39,298 bases of DNA. Source: Pseudobacteriovorax antillogorgiicola. GTDB lineage: Bacteria > Bdellovibrionota_B > Oligoflexia > Oligoflexales > RGVZ01. The translations under genes were made by a program, and so were the position numbers. Numbering within the stretch: position 1 is the first letter of the stretch; each line of letters begins with the position of its first letter. This document shows positions 23,616-32,328 of the stretch, one piece after another. The notes beneath the pieces were generated by a model that saw nothing but the letters and a program-made list of their open reading frames with translations, did not search any database and was not told the DNA's origin. The DNA is taken from positions 1 to 39,298 of the forward strand of contig CAMBEK010000016.1 of the NCBI GenBank assembly GCA_945865565.1, in the 5' to 3' direction.

Positions 23616-24893
23616 ATGAACCAGGAGCAGCTTTTCAACATCTACTCGGAACGATTTTGTTCCGAAGCAGACTTCGCATATCGCTTTTGCACTGCGGCGA
23701 CGCTGAATAAAAAAGAAGCGCACCGGATCACCCACGATGCCTTCAAAAAGATTTCAGCCAACCTCGCCCAATGCGCAAAGGACGAATACCCCGGTATGTC
23801 GCTCGTGATCCTCTGCGCTAGAGAAATCCTTAGCGGCGGCGAGATCAAACCCGGCAAATTGGATGACCTTGACCCCGCGGTGGCTGACCTGGCCCACATT
23901 AAAGACCGCAAGGCCCGCCTTGCCTTGGTTGCAGCCGACATTTGCGGCTTCACCCATGCTGAAATCGCAACACTTCTGACGGGATCTCCCGAAGGCGCAA
24001 AAGAAGCAGAACAGCTGCTTTCAAGTGCCCGGGAAACATTTTATGGCAACCGCAAACAATCGATCTCCCCAGTCGTCTGGTCGTGGCTTGCCGAGGCGGT
24101 TGACGACAACATCCCCGATAGTTTGGCAGGTGAGTTTGATCAAATCCGCAAAGCCACTACGGCGTTTGACAGTATTGCTGCCGTTTTTCGCCTGCGGCGC
24201 GGACAACTGCAACTCGCCGTGCAAAATTTTCGCTTGAGCCCAGCCGATATCGAAAAGTTGAAAACCATGGTTGCATCACCAGATATTCGTCACACACAGG
24301 AAGCCGAAAAGATCGAACAAATCTCTTCTTTTGAAGCCAACCGCCACTTCCTCCGTCAAATGGCATTCGCCGCTGCAGTTCTGGCTGTGGTGTTTGTGGT
24401 GGTCTACAAGTCGGCACCGCGCAAGCCGGTTTTGAACACCCTTGAAGTCCTGAGCTATGAGAGCCTTGCACTCGTCGAAGATGGCAAGGACCGCCTTGAC
24501 CTGCCGACCGACAATCTCGACGAAGTGAAGGAATATCTGGCGAGCTATCCCGAGTTGGGATTCAAACCAAAGGTTTTGACATCAAAAAGCACCGGATTGA
24601 ACGTCGAAGGTGCCAGCGTTTTGGATTACGACCCAACCAAAGTTGCCGTTGTGATCTACGCCGACCCAAATCGCAATGACCGGATCCTGCATTTCACAAT
24701 GGCGGGACAAACATCAGAACTGCCCAAGGCAGAACCGGGGAACTTCCAAGGCCTGATTTATCAAACCTATGCCTCTGACACGCTGAACATGATTGCCTGG
24801 AATCCCGCACCTGGCGTCCTCGCGATCGCTGCCGGTTCACGCGGTGCCACCGAACTCGCTGACTTTGTCCGCCGGGGCGAACTGGGGATGTAA
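23616..24893 (+). CDS. Sigma-factor-like domain fused through a membrane helix to an anti-sigma-like extracytoplasmic domain
   Basis: A 425-residue protein with no family I can name. Residues about 5-60 resemble a diverged sigma region 2. Residues 97-145 (ALVAADICGFTHAEIATLLT, then a second helix) read like the region 4 helix-turn-helix of ECF sigma factors. Residues about 170-245 are helical. One transmembrane helix (FAAAVLAVVFVVVYKS, about 248-266) leads to a 150-residue outer domain. This order, cytoplasmic region, helix, sensor domain, is that of a membrane anti-sigma factor, here with a sigma-like part in the same chain. It starts at ATG 23616 and is divergent from kdsB. The similarity is by eye, and the N-terminal part may have lost DNA binding. 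Confidence 0.6.
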   Translation: MNQEQLFNIYSERFCSEADFAYRFCTAATLNKKEAHRITHDAFKKISANLAQCAKDEYPGMSLVILCAREILSGGEIKPGKLDDLDPAVADLAHIKDRKARLALVAADICGFTHAEIATLLTGSPEGAKEAEQLLSSARETFYGNRKQSISPVVWSWLAEAVDDNIPDSLAGEFDQIRKATTAFDSIAAVFRLRRGQLQLAVQNFRLSPADIEKLKTMVASPDIRHTQEAEKIEQISSFEANRHFLRQMAFAAAVLAVVFVVVYKSAPRKPVLNTLEVLSYESLALVEDGKDRLDLPTDNLDEVKEYLASYPELGFKPKVLTSKSTGLNVEGASVLDYDPTKVAVVIYADPNRNDRILHFTMAGQTSELPKAEPGNFQGLIYQTYASDTLNMIAWNPAPGVLAIAAGSRGATELADFVRRGELGM

Positions 24894-24922
24894 TTTCCCG
24901 TCGTCTTGGGGCTTGGTCAGAC

Positions 24923-25975
24923 TTATTGATAGATGATCTCTGGACGCTTCGGATCCGGATCTGGATTTGAAACTGAGATGAATTTGATGGTTCCCGTCGT
25001 CTGGTCGATGAAATACTCGACCCACGGAAACAACCCCAGGGCCTGAGTGACCTGCACCCCGCCAAAATCCGACTTGATCCGGACACCAATGCTTGTGCGC
25101 AGGTTCATTTGGGTCTTGGAATCAGGGTCAATGATCACTTTTTGCGGTGAAATGGACTCGACCGTCACCGTTCCCGTGATCTCGCGCCCCGCTGGCAACC
25201 GCTGATCATTCGACGATTTCACCCGGGCTACAATTTTTTCAAACACCAGACTGCTGCCAAGTTCGTTGGCAAAGGCCCTTCTCAATGCAGCTGCAGGGAC
25301 AACCATGGCCGGAATGGCCGGAAGAAACTCGACTTGGGTGCGAAAGGGCTGTGGACTCGAATCGCCTGACCCAGGAGTTTTGTACTCATGCGTGATTCCC
25401 GTCACCGCGGCAAGGGTGCAGATCGCTTTTTTCCACGGGCCGATGCTGCCAATCCGTTCAGGTCGTGACTCCACCGGCAAAACATCGTAACGGAGTGTGC
25501 GCTGATAGGGGGCGGCATCGGATGCGGCGCGGTTGGTGTACTTATCGCTGCATTGCGAATCGACCGTTTGGGTCGCTGCAAAGGTCAAAACAGGATTTTT
25601 AAACGGACCCGACAGGCTTGCCGTTGGCGAGACTAAAACTTTGGCAACACTGGTCCCGACAATAGCACACCCACTGGCCTCGTGACCCCAGACCAACGGG
25701 CCAGGAGTTGCAAATTGACCTGTGAAAGCTGATTGCGAAGACTCAAATCCGACCGGAAGTCCGCATGACTTGAACTGTTGCAGGATCGACTCTAACGTCA
25801 AAACAGGCAGCTTTTCCAGTGCGCTGGCTGCGATCTGGGTGGTTCCGGGATCTGAGATTTTGCCGTCACCGACTGGCTTGACGGCATCCGGAGCACAGCC
25901 GCCAGCGAGCGCAAAAACCGATGAGCCCGCAACCCAAATCGCAACATTCAGCAAACATTTGAAAAAGCGGTTCAC
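24923..25975 (-). CDS. Predicted lipoprotein, function unknown
   Basis: A 350-residue protein starting at GTG 25975. It has a signal peptide and a lipobox LAGGC. I recognise no family. The mature part begins with a proline- and glycine-rich linker and then alternates short strands and loops, with cysteines in QQFKSCGLP, EASGCAIVG, DSQCSDKY and WKKAICTLAAV. Much of the C-terminal half looks like a beta-sandwich. It is a single gene, convergent with the sigma-like gene (29 bp gap) and divergent from glpX. It is likely an envelope protein. Confidence 0.72.
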   Translation of the reverse strand: MNRFFKCLLNVAIWVAGSSVFALAGGCAPDAVKPVGDGKISDPGTTQIAASALEKLPVLTLESILQQFKSCGLPVGFESSQSAFTGQFATPGPLVWGHEASGCAIVGTSVAKVLVSPTASLSGPFKNPVLTFAATQTVDSQCSDKYTNRAASDAAPYQRTLRYDVLPVESRPERIGSIGPWKKAICTLAAVTGITHEYKTPGSGDSSPQPFRTQVEFLPAIPAMVVPAAALRRAFANELGSSLVFEKIVARVKSSNDQRLPAGREITGTVTVESISPQKVIIDPDSKTQMNLRTSIGVRIKSDFGGVQVTQALGLFPWVEYFIDQTTGTIKFISVSNPDPDPKRPEIIYQ

Positions 25976-26025
25976 CCTTGACTGCCCCCAAAAGACCCCC
26001 AGTTAACGGCAAACTGCCAAAATTC

Positions 26026-26055
26026 TTGAGAGTTTAGCAAAAAAACGTTGAATAT
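26026..26055 (+). promoter_or_regulatory. Weak candidate promoter of glpX
   Basis: TTGAGA (26026-26031) and GAATAT (26050-26055) are 18 bp apart, with an A-run in the spacer, in the 154 bp gap between the divergent lipoprotein and glpX. The -10 match is poor. Confidence 0.3.
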
Positions 26056-26129
26056 CTGGTGTTTCGGCTCTTAAATTCGGAACTTGTGCGACGTGCCCCT
26101 TGGCACCCGACTTAACCGAAAGGCCGCCT

Positions 26130-27089
26130 ATGAACCGCAATCTGACCCTTGAATTTGTTCGTGTCACCGAGGCCGCTGCACTGGCCGCTGGCCGCTGGAT
26201 TGGTCGTGGCGATGAAAAGGCAGCCGATCACGCCGCGGTGGAATCCATGCGCAAGACGTTTGATTCCATCGAGTTTGACGGACGGATTGTCATCGGAGAA
26301 GGGGAACGCGATGAGGCGCCAATGCTCTACATCGGCGAAAAAGTTGGTTCAGGCACCGGCGCCAAAGTCGAGATCGCAGTGGATCCACTGGAAGGCACCA
26401 CAATCACGGCAACGGGCCGCAGCGAAGCCATCGCAGTGATTGCCGCATCAGATGAAGGCGGTTTGCTCCACGCGCCAGACACCTACATGAACAAAATTGC
26501 GGTGGGTCCGGGGGCGCGCGGTGCCATCGACATCACCAAATCACCCACCTGGAATATTCGTGAAGTGGCTCGGGCCCTGAAAAAGGAAATCGACGATCTC
26601 CTGGTCGTGATCCTCGATCGTCCACGCCATGCTGACCTGATCGCTGAAGTCCGGTCCACCGGCGCGCGCATCCGGTTGATTGGGGACGGCGATGTTTCGG
26701 CAGCAGTGGCGACGGCCATTGATGACAGTGGTGTCGACCTTTTGATCGGGTCCGGCGGTGCGCCGGAAGGCGTGATCGCGGCCGCAGCCTTGCGCTGCCT
26801 TGGGGGAGACATGCAGGGCGTATTGATGTTTCGCCACGACACGGAACGCGCCCGCGCAAAGGCGATGGGCATCACCGATGAGAACAAAGTCTACGGCCTG
26901 ACCGATCTTGCCAAGGGCAACGTCATGTTTGTGGCAACTGGAGTCACCAACGGAAGTTTCTTGAGCGGAGTCCGTTATTTCGGGGGCGGGGCACACACCC
27001 ACTCCATCATCATGCGTTCCGAGACAGGCACCATCCGCGAAATCAGGGCAAAGCATCAGTTTGATCGCAAGCCTCGTTACGGTTGGTGA
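26130..27089 (+). CDS. glpX: Class II fructose-1,6-bisphosphatase
   Basis: Removes the 1-phosphate of fructose-1,6-bisphosphate in gluconeogenesis and is metal dependent. The 319-residue product has the GlpX signatures IVIGEGERDEAPMLYIGEKV, VDPLEGTTITATG, DRPRHADLIAEVR, LIGDGDVSAA and GSGGAPEGVIAAAALRCLGG. It is full length and ends QFDRKPRYGW. ATG 26130 is preferred; an upstream in-frame start would add ten residues. It is followed almost immediately by an exported protein gene. Confidence 0.97.
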   Translation: MNRNLTLEFVRVTEAAALAAGRWIGRGDEKAADHAAVESMRKTFDSIEFDGRIVIGEGERDEAPMLYIGEKVGSGTGAKVEIAVDPLEGTTITATGRSEAIAVIAASDEGGLLHAPDTYMNKIAVGPGARGAIDITKSPTWNIREVARALKKEIDDLLVVILDRPRHADLIAEVRSTGARIRLIGDGDVSAAVATAIDDSGVDLLIGSGGAPEGVIAAAALRCLGGDMQGVLMFRHDTERARAKAMGITDENKVYGLTDLAKGNVMFVATGVTNGSFLSGVRYFGGGAHTHSIIMRSETGTIREIRAKHQFDRKPRYGW

Positions 27090-27094
27090 TCCGG

Positions 27095-27922
27095 ATGTCC
27101 ACCGGCAGGCTCGTCCTGGGTGCATTTTTTTTGGCAGCGACATCTGTTTCTGCAGCAAAACCCATTAACAGCTTGCCATCATCAGGCGATGAGATTCGAT
27201 TTGAGCCGGAATCCCGCCGGATCACTACGGATGTCTACGACTACCTGCCATCGACCAGTAATCCATTCGTTTTCCAGCGAATCAATTTCGGTGGCGAGAC
27301 TGCCGTTGACTCGGGTGGCCTGGATCTCTTTTTCAAGCCTAAAAACTTCTTTGACATTCACCTCGACGAGACTGATCTGACCGGTCACGTAAAACAAACG
27401 GCTGTGGAATCTGGCAGTGTTCTGCTCGATATGAATTTCTTGCTCCGATTTTTATTCTTTAAAATTGATGTTGATGTTTCGACGGCCGCCGTGTTTCGCC
27501 GCGAACAGGCCACGATGCCGCTGATTTTCAAAGTGCCGCTTGATTCCAAACGGCTACTGATACCTGGCAGCGGGGCCCTTTATTCATGGAACGAACAGTC
27601 GGCACGGATTACAAATTCGGCAAAGGATTGCAACGCGACCAGCTGTGACTTCTCGTTTTCGGGTGATCTGCCAACCGCGGTCGGAAATCCAGCCCCAAGG
27701 CGCTTCATAGTCCAGATAAAAATTCCTCAAAAATTAGTCGTCCAGGGCTTTGTCCCGGAACTGATTCACGATCACCGGGAACTGGCAGCCAGCAAAGGGT
27801 GGCCGGTGGTCCGGGAATCCAACAAGGCACGGACTGGCATCTACTTTGAAGTTTCCGGGCTGGGAAAAGGCCAATATCAAATCGATTACAATATTGGCCT
27901 GCAGGCCCCGGACAGCCGTTAA
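27095..27922 (+). CDS. Exported protein of unknown function
   Basis: About 275 residues with a Sec signal peptide (LVLGAFFLAATSVSAA) and no lipobox. The mature part looks rich in beta strands: FFKPKNFFDIHLDETDL, then VLLDMNFLLRFLFFKIDVDV, and a C-terminal GIYFEVSGLGKGQYQIDYNI. One Cys pair occurs in DCNATSCDF. It could be a periplasmic or outer-membrane associated protein. I recognise no family. ATG 27095 is chosen; GTG 27086 would overlap the glpX stop as GTGA and is also possible. A small hairpin with a T-run spans its stop codon. Confidence 0.68.
   Translation: MSTGRLVLGAFFLAATSVSAAKPINSLPSSGDEIRFEPESRRITTDVYDYLPSTSNPFVFQRINFGGETAVDSGGLDLFFKPKNFFDIHLDETDLTGHVKQTAVESGSVLLDMNFLLRFLFFKIDVDVSTAAVFRREQATMPLIFKVPLDSKRLLIPGSGALYSWNEQSARITNSAKDCNATSCDFSFSGDLPTAVGNPAPRRFIVQIKIPQKLVVQGFVPELIHDHRELAASKGWPVVRESNKARTGIYFEVSGLGKGQYQIDYNIGLQAPDSR
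27868..27900. repeat. Perfect 10-bp inverted repeat with 13-base loop
   Basis: AGGCCAATAT (27868-27877) and ATATTGGCCT (27891-27900) form a perfect stem in the last codons of the exported protein gene. It is longer than expected by chance. It could be a protein-binding site or part of a 3' structure just before the T-run hairpin. Confidence 0.55.
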
Positions 27923-27935
27923 GTAGCGGCTTTTT
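27914..27935 (+). terminator. Weak candidate terminator spanning a stop codon
   Basis: AGCCG (27914-27918) pairs with CGGCT (27927-27931), followed by TTTTT. The TAA of the upstream gene is in the loop. The 5-bp stem makes it weak. Confidence 0.4.
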
Positions 27936-27989
27936 CAGATTTATCGTAAAACAACTCAAGTTGGCCGCACGAAGATCCGATTAGATGAC

Positions 27990-28793
27990 ATGACTGAAAA
28001 ACAAACTCATTCATTTTTTTCTTCGCAACCGTTTGCACCTGCGATTGGCCGCCCACTGGGCCTCGCCCTTGGCCTCGCGCTTGGATTTTCGCCGCTCATG
28101 CTGTCTTGCGGCCGAAGAGCCTCTTTCGACTTGAGCCAAGCCCCTTCCAGTGGCGCTGACCTTCGCCAAGGCCAGACCGAGTGCACGAAAACAAGCTGCC
28201 CGAAGATGGAACTTTTTGTTGACGTGGGCGTTCCCGCGCAAGGATCCTATTCGGCTAGTACGAAAATGATCCAGGTTCCCGGCGGTTCTTCGACCCAGAT
28301 TCGTTTTTCAACACGCCTTGCAGACGCGAGCATCACCCGTCAGGCGGCACTGCTGTTAAAGCGGGCAGACCCGTGGCTGACCGTGTCCAGCCTGGAAGCT
28401 GGCGCGATCACGGTTTCAGCGGCACCTCGGATCGGAGCCACTGGCACCATCGAAATTCAGGTCCGGGATATAACCTACTGCCAGACAACCTCGCAAAATC
28501 CGAGCGACTGCAACAAAACCAATGTCCCAAACGATTCCGACAAAATTTTCTCGTTCACGGTTTCGGGCAACTCCAGCCTGGGGCAGCCAAACGGGACCTA
28601 TGTTCTGCCATCTCAGCTCAACTGCGTGAGACCTCCGTCAGACATGGAACAATCCGTCGGTACCCTGCAGCAGGCGTTCACCATTGGGAGCGCACTCATG
28701 AAAGGCAACTTCATCCCGATCATCACGAACCTAGGCAGTGGTTTTATCAGCGGCGCCCAAGCCGACCGCCAAGGGGCTCGCCAAGGCTGTTGA
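27990..28793 (+). CDS. Predicted lipoprotein, function unknown
   Basis: A 267-residue protein with a long N-terminal segment before the hydrophobic core LALGLALGFSPLMLSC, which ends in a lipobox. The mature part has Cys residues in ECTKTSCPKME and YCQTTSQNPSDCNKTN and a middle region of alternating short strands that resembles an Ig-like or beta-sandwich fold (GATGTIEIQVRDITYC). The C-terminus is Gly/Ala-rich and includes a hydrophobic helix (NFIPIITNLGSGFISGA). It starts at ATG 27990 and lies upstream of the heptosyltransferase, with 30 bp between them. I recognise no family. Confidence 0.72.
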   Translation: MTEKQTHSFFSSQPFAPAIGRPLGLALGLALGFSPLMLSCGRRASFDLSQAPSSGADLRQGQTECTKTSCPKMELFVDVGVPAQGSYSASTKMIQVPGGSSTQIRFSTRLADASITRQAALLLKRADPWLTVSSLEAGAITVSAAPRIGATGTIEIQVRDITYCQTTSQNPSDCNKTNVPNDSDKIFSFTVSGNSSLGQPNGTYVLPSQLNCVRPPSDMEQSVGTLQQAFTIGSALMKGNFIPIITNLGSGFISGAQADRQGARQGC

Positions 28794-28823
28794 CCGCTGC
28801 GATATCTTCATTAAGATCAAACC

Positions 28824-29864
28824 ATGAAAATTTTAGTGATCCAGCTACGCCAACTGGGCGACATCCTTTTAACAACTCCGGTCTTGCGCGAATTGAAACG
28901 CCTTGTTCCGGGCTGCAACATCACGTTTCTTTCCCACCAGATGGGGAAACTGATTCTGGAAGACTGTCCCTTCGTTGACGATTACTTCACCTATGGCAAC
29001 GACTGGAGCCTGCGCCAGGAAATTTCGCTGGCGTCCACGTTGCGCAAGCGCAAGTTCGACTTTGCCTTCGATTTTATGAACAATCCGCGCAGCGCGCTCT
29101 ACTCGCTTGGATCCCTGGCCCGTGAGCGGGTCGCCTTCCGCTCGGCACGATGGTGGTGTTACAACCATCTGGTCCCGCGCCAAGGCCCAAAACAATATAT
29201 TGTCCGCGAAAAGTTCCGGATTTTGGAATCCGCCGGATTCAACGCAAACCCTGATCACGCCGACCGCCTCGTTCTGCCGTGGTTTGAAAAAGACACAGCA
29301 CCCGTCATGCGATTCGTCGGACAGCATCCGTGGGCATCCGACGCACCATTGCGTATCGCCATCAGTCCGACCCACCGCAGAGAAGTCCGCCGCTGGCCAT
29401 TGGAACGCTATGCCGCTCTAGCAGACTTTCTTGCACGCCATTGGGGTGCCTTTGTGGTCTGGCAATGGGGTCCGGGCGAGGAACCAGAAATCGACGCGGT
29501 CATGGGAATGTGCAACGAGACAACCTACAAAGCACCAAAGACTAGTTTCCGGGAACTCGCAGCCCTGACCGCCAACGTCGACTTGTTCATCGGAAATTCA
29601 AATGGGCCAAGCCACGTGGCCGTTGCCACCGGGACTCCATCCCTGCAGCTGCACGGTCCCACTCACGCTTGGGCATGGTGTCCGCAAACGGAACGCCACT
29701 CCGCCATTCAGGGCGAAGGGGCATCCATGTCTGAAATCGGTCTTGCCAGTGTCATTGCCAAATTGGAATCCATGCGCCCGATGCTCATGGCCTACGCGGA
29801 TAATCGCAGGGCTGCGGGTATGCGTGTCCACTGGATTCACCCTTCCCCTGCGCTGCAACGATGA
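28824..29864 (+). CDS. Glycosyltransferase family 9 (heptosyltransferase-type)
   Basis: A 346-residue protein with the GT9 start KILVIQLRQLGDILLTTPVL and the acceptor-side loop. The donor-site signature is VDLFIGNSNGPSHVAVATGT followed by PSLQLHGPT. In this family the NSNGP(S/M)H segment binds the ADP-heptose donor. It probably adds heptose to the LPS inner core, matching kdsB in the same window. The exact transfer position (WaaC, WaaF or WaaQ type) cannot be told from sequence. It is last in the glpX-led plus-strand run and convergent with the epimerase. Confidence 0.92.
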   Translation: MKILVIQLRQLGDILLTTPVLRELKRLVPGCNITFLSHQMGKLILEDCPFVDDYFTYGNDWSLRQEISLASTLRKRKFDFAFDFMNNPRSALYSLGSLARERVAFRSARWWCYNHLVPRQGPKQYIVREKFRILESAGFNANPDHADRLVLPWFEKDTAPVMRFVGQHPWASDAPLRIAISPTHRREVRRWPLERYAALADFLARHWGAFVVWQWGPGEEPEIDAVMGMCNETTYKAPKTSFRELAALTANVDLFIGNSNGPSHVAVATGTPSLQLHGPTHAWAWCPQTERHSAIQGEGASMSEIGLASVIAKLESMRPMLMAYADNRRAAGMRVHWIHPSPALQR

Positions 29865-29926
29865 ACCAGCGAATCTGTCGCGACCATTTCAATTGGTCTG
29901 GACCAAAATCACCTCTGCTGAATCGT

Positions 29927-30997
29927 TCAGACGGAACGCGCCAATAGACTTCGCCAATCAGGGTCAGGATTATAGCCAAGGATTTCCTGAGCTTTCTTGA
30001 TTGAAAAATCCAAATGCAAACCTAAAAATTTGAATCGCGCTTTATTAATCAGTGGAGGATTTTTAGCGCCCAATAGTCGCGCGGTCTCATGCACGGCAAC
30101 GGCCAGTGGCCAGGCGACGGCGAGTGGAATGGATTTCTCCGGCACATCAAGGCCAAGCTTGGCCGCAACAACCTCAACAAAATCTCTTTTTGATACCGCG
30201 ACTCCATCCGTCAAGTTAAACACGTGACCTGCGGAATTTTCGCTCTTCATCGCAAGAAACACTGCTTGGGCAATGTTACCTGCATAAACTGAATTCATCG
30301 CTTGGGTGCCTGGACCAAAAAATACAAATTTTTTGTTGAGCAGTGCCTGCGACAATTTTGGGATCACTGTCCGGTCACGTTCACCGTAAATAAACCCAGG
30401 CCGAAGAATGGCAACATGAGATATGCGATCTCGCGGCGGCAGTTCACTATTCCGCAACACCTGACGGGCATACGGGAGCATCACAACATTTTTTCCATAT
30501 CGGGCTTCGAAAATCCCAGCTGCTGAGTTTGCATAGGCCAGAAGCAAAACCTCGGCTTCAGTCTTCGACCGGGTATAGGCATCCAGCGAATTCATCGCCG
30601 GCAACGTTTCTTCGTCCGTTCCAAAGTGATCCCGCGGTTCGTATACGCCAAGAGAGCTGATTTGAATAAAACGCTGGACGTTGGCTTTAGACGCGGCATC
30701 CAAAAGCAAACCCAGGGCATCGACATTGTCCCGCCTGAAGTCCTCGAGCTTGCCCCAGTCCCCGACACGGGCAGCACAATTGACCACACAATGTGCCTCC
30801 CGGCAGAGCTGCTCTAAAGCGGCTCGGTCGTGAAGGTCGCCAATTACCTTCTGGACCGCCTGCGAATCAAGAAATTCAGAATTGCTACCGGAGCGGACAA
30901 GAGCGACCACCTTGTGACCACGGCGTACTGCCTCGCTGACCACATGACTGCCCACCAACCCCGTCGCTCCCGTCACCGCTATCTTTAGAGGCATCAT
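29927..30997 (-). CDS. NAD-dependent epimerase/dehydratase or 3-beta-HSD-like SDR
   Basis: A 356-residue extended short-chain dehydrogenase. The N-terminal Rossmann motif is KIAVTGATGLVGSHVVSEAV, followed by CVVNCAARVGDW, the active-site region QISSLGVYEP, and Tyr-x-x-x-Lys in DAYTRSKTEAE. LRPGFIYGERDRTVIPK then marks the substrate side. The C-terminus (SIKKAQEILGYNPDPDW) is typical of the family. The substrate could be a nucleotide sugar or a sterol/isoprenoid-like molecule. ATG 30997 is the start because it overlaps the RlmI-like stop as ATGA; an earlier start at 31075 is rejected. Confidence 0.85.
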   Translation of the reverse strand: MMPLKIAVTGATGLVGSHVVSEAVRRGHKVVALVRSGSNSEFLDSQAVQKVIGDLHDRAALEQLCREAHCVVNCAARVGDWGKLEDFRRDNVDALGLLLDAASKANVQRFIQISSLGVYEPRDHFGTDEETLPAMNSLDAYTRSKTEAEVLLLAYANSAAGIFEARYGKNVVMLPYARQVLRNSELPPRDRISHVAILRPGFIYGERDRTVIPKLSQALLNKKFVFFGPGTQAMNSVYAGNIAQAVFLAMKSENSAGHVFNLTDGVAVSKRDFVEVVAAKLGLDVPEKSIPLAVAWPLAVAVHETARLLGAKNPPLINKARFKFLGLHLDFSIKKAQEILGYNPDPDWRSLLARSV

Positions 30998-32250
30998 GAA
31001 TTTGGCCCCAGCACGCGACAGAGAAAGCCCTTCAAGTAATTGCCCTCTGGGAATGAAAAAAGGATGGGATGGCAAGTCGCTTGAGACAAATGACGAACGA
31101 GGTGCACGTGACGCTGGGCTTCAACACTCGCAGAAAACACGACCTTCTGGAAGAGATCAGCCGATATCAGCCCAGAGCATGAAAACGTCGCCAAAAAACC
31201 ACCCGGATTAATGATCTGCATTGCAAGACGATTGATGTCTTTGTACCCCCGGCAAGCGCGATCGACATGTGCAGCACTCTGCGCGAACTTTGGAGGATCG
31301 AGGACCACCACATCAAACATGCGGCCATCGTCGCGGAATTTTCGCAGAATCTCGAAAACATCGACTTCCATAATCTCATGATGCAAATCACGGGATGCTG
31401 CGCGGTTGAGCTCTATATTTTCCTGACAGAGAGCCAACGCCGGACCGCTCACATCAACACTGAGGACACTCTTTGCGCCACCAAGTCCAGCCGCGACAGA
31501 AAAACCACCCGTGTATGAAAAAGCATTCAGAACCGACCTTCCACTCGCGATCTCACGCACCGCCTGCCGGTTGTCGCGCTGATCAAAATAAAATCCGGTC
31601 TTGTGCCCGCGCAGAATATCCACGCGAAAATTCATCCCGTTTTCTTGGACCACGACCCCTTCTTCGGGCGGCGGATTGCCCCAAACAACTCCCATGGTCT
31701 GAGACAGGCCTTCCTTGGCACGAACCGCTTCGTCGCTGCGTTCGTAAATCCCAGCGAACATGTCGTTGCCAAAATGCCTTGCGCTCACCCGGACCAAAGC
31801 CTCAACAATGGCATTTCTTGCGCGTGCCATCCCGGCTGTCAAAATTTGAAGGACGAGGTAATTCCCGATGCGATCGACAATCAGGCCCGGAAGTAAATCG
31901 GCTTCAGCATGGACCAGGCGATACCCAGTTGTGTTAGCCGGATCAAAAATCCCACGTCGGGCCTGAAACGCCTGATCCAGCCGCGCCTCCCAGAAACCAA
32001 GATCAACATCAACGCCTTGATCCCACCCGAGAACACGGCACCTGATCTGGCTGTGGTAATTGAAGTAGCCGCGGGCCAGCCATTTTCCCGCATGATCCAG
32101 CACATCAACAATCGATCCAGGATCAGAATCCTTCAAAGCATCGTCTGATTTTTTTTCGATGGCACCGCTGAATATCCAAGGATGGCGGTGCAGGACTGGT
32201 TTTTCCTTGCCCGGCTTCAACTTGATTTGATGATATTTTCCTGTGCTCAC
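30994..32250 (-). CDS. RlmI-family 23S rRNA (cytosine) methyltransferase
   Basis: A 418-residue class I S-adenosylmethionine methyltransferase. An N-terminal PUA-like domain (HPWIFSGAIEKK) precedes a linker with YRLVHAEADLLPGLIVDR, then the RlmI/K motif GHKTGFYFDQRDNR. The SAM-binding core VLNAFSYTGGFSVAAGLGGA follows, with the catalytic VVLDPPKFAQS and the TFSCSG Cys motif. These are characteristic of the RlmI (YccW) family that makes m5C in 23S rRNA. The start is GTG 32250. It overlaps the epimerase start and lies 78 bp after the adenosine deaminase-like gene. Confidence 0.9.
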   Translation of the reverse strand: MSTGKYHQIKLKPGKEKPVLHRHPWIFSGAIEKKSDDALKDSDPGSIVDVLDHAGKWLARGYFNYHSQIRCRVLGWDQGVDVDLGFWEARLDQAFQARRGIFDPANTTGYRLVHAEADLLPGLIVDRIGNYLVLQILTAGMARARNAIVEALVRVSARHFGNDMFAGIYERSDEAVRAKEGLSQTMGVVWGNPPPEEGVVVQENGMNFRVDILRGHKTGFYFDQRDNRQAVREIASGRSVLNAFSYTGGFSVAAGLGGAKSVLSVDVSGPALALCQENIELNRAASRDLHHEIMEVDVFEILRKFRDDGRMFDVVVLDPPKFAQSAAHVDRACRGYKDINRLAMQIINPGGFLATFSCSGLISADLFQKVVFSASVEAQRHVHLVRHLSQATCHPILFSFPEGNYLKGFLCRVLGPNS

Positions 32251-32328
32251 TGGCCCGCCTACGCTCGTCTGATATGCATCACAACGCCGGTCAAATTCGA
32301 CCGTTGAAAAGTTATTTTATCATAAAAA

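Noticed and set aside
24894..24922. Terminator between the sigma-like gene and the convergent lipoprotein gene
   Set aside because: The gap is 29 bp and contains only a weak GGGA/TCCC pairing with no T-run.
29893..29906. TTGGTC-TG-GACCAA hairpin between convergent genes
   Set aside because: Six-base stem, two-base loop and no T-run on either side, so it is not a convincing terminator.
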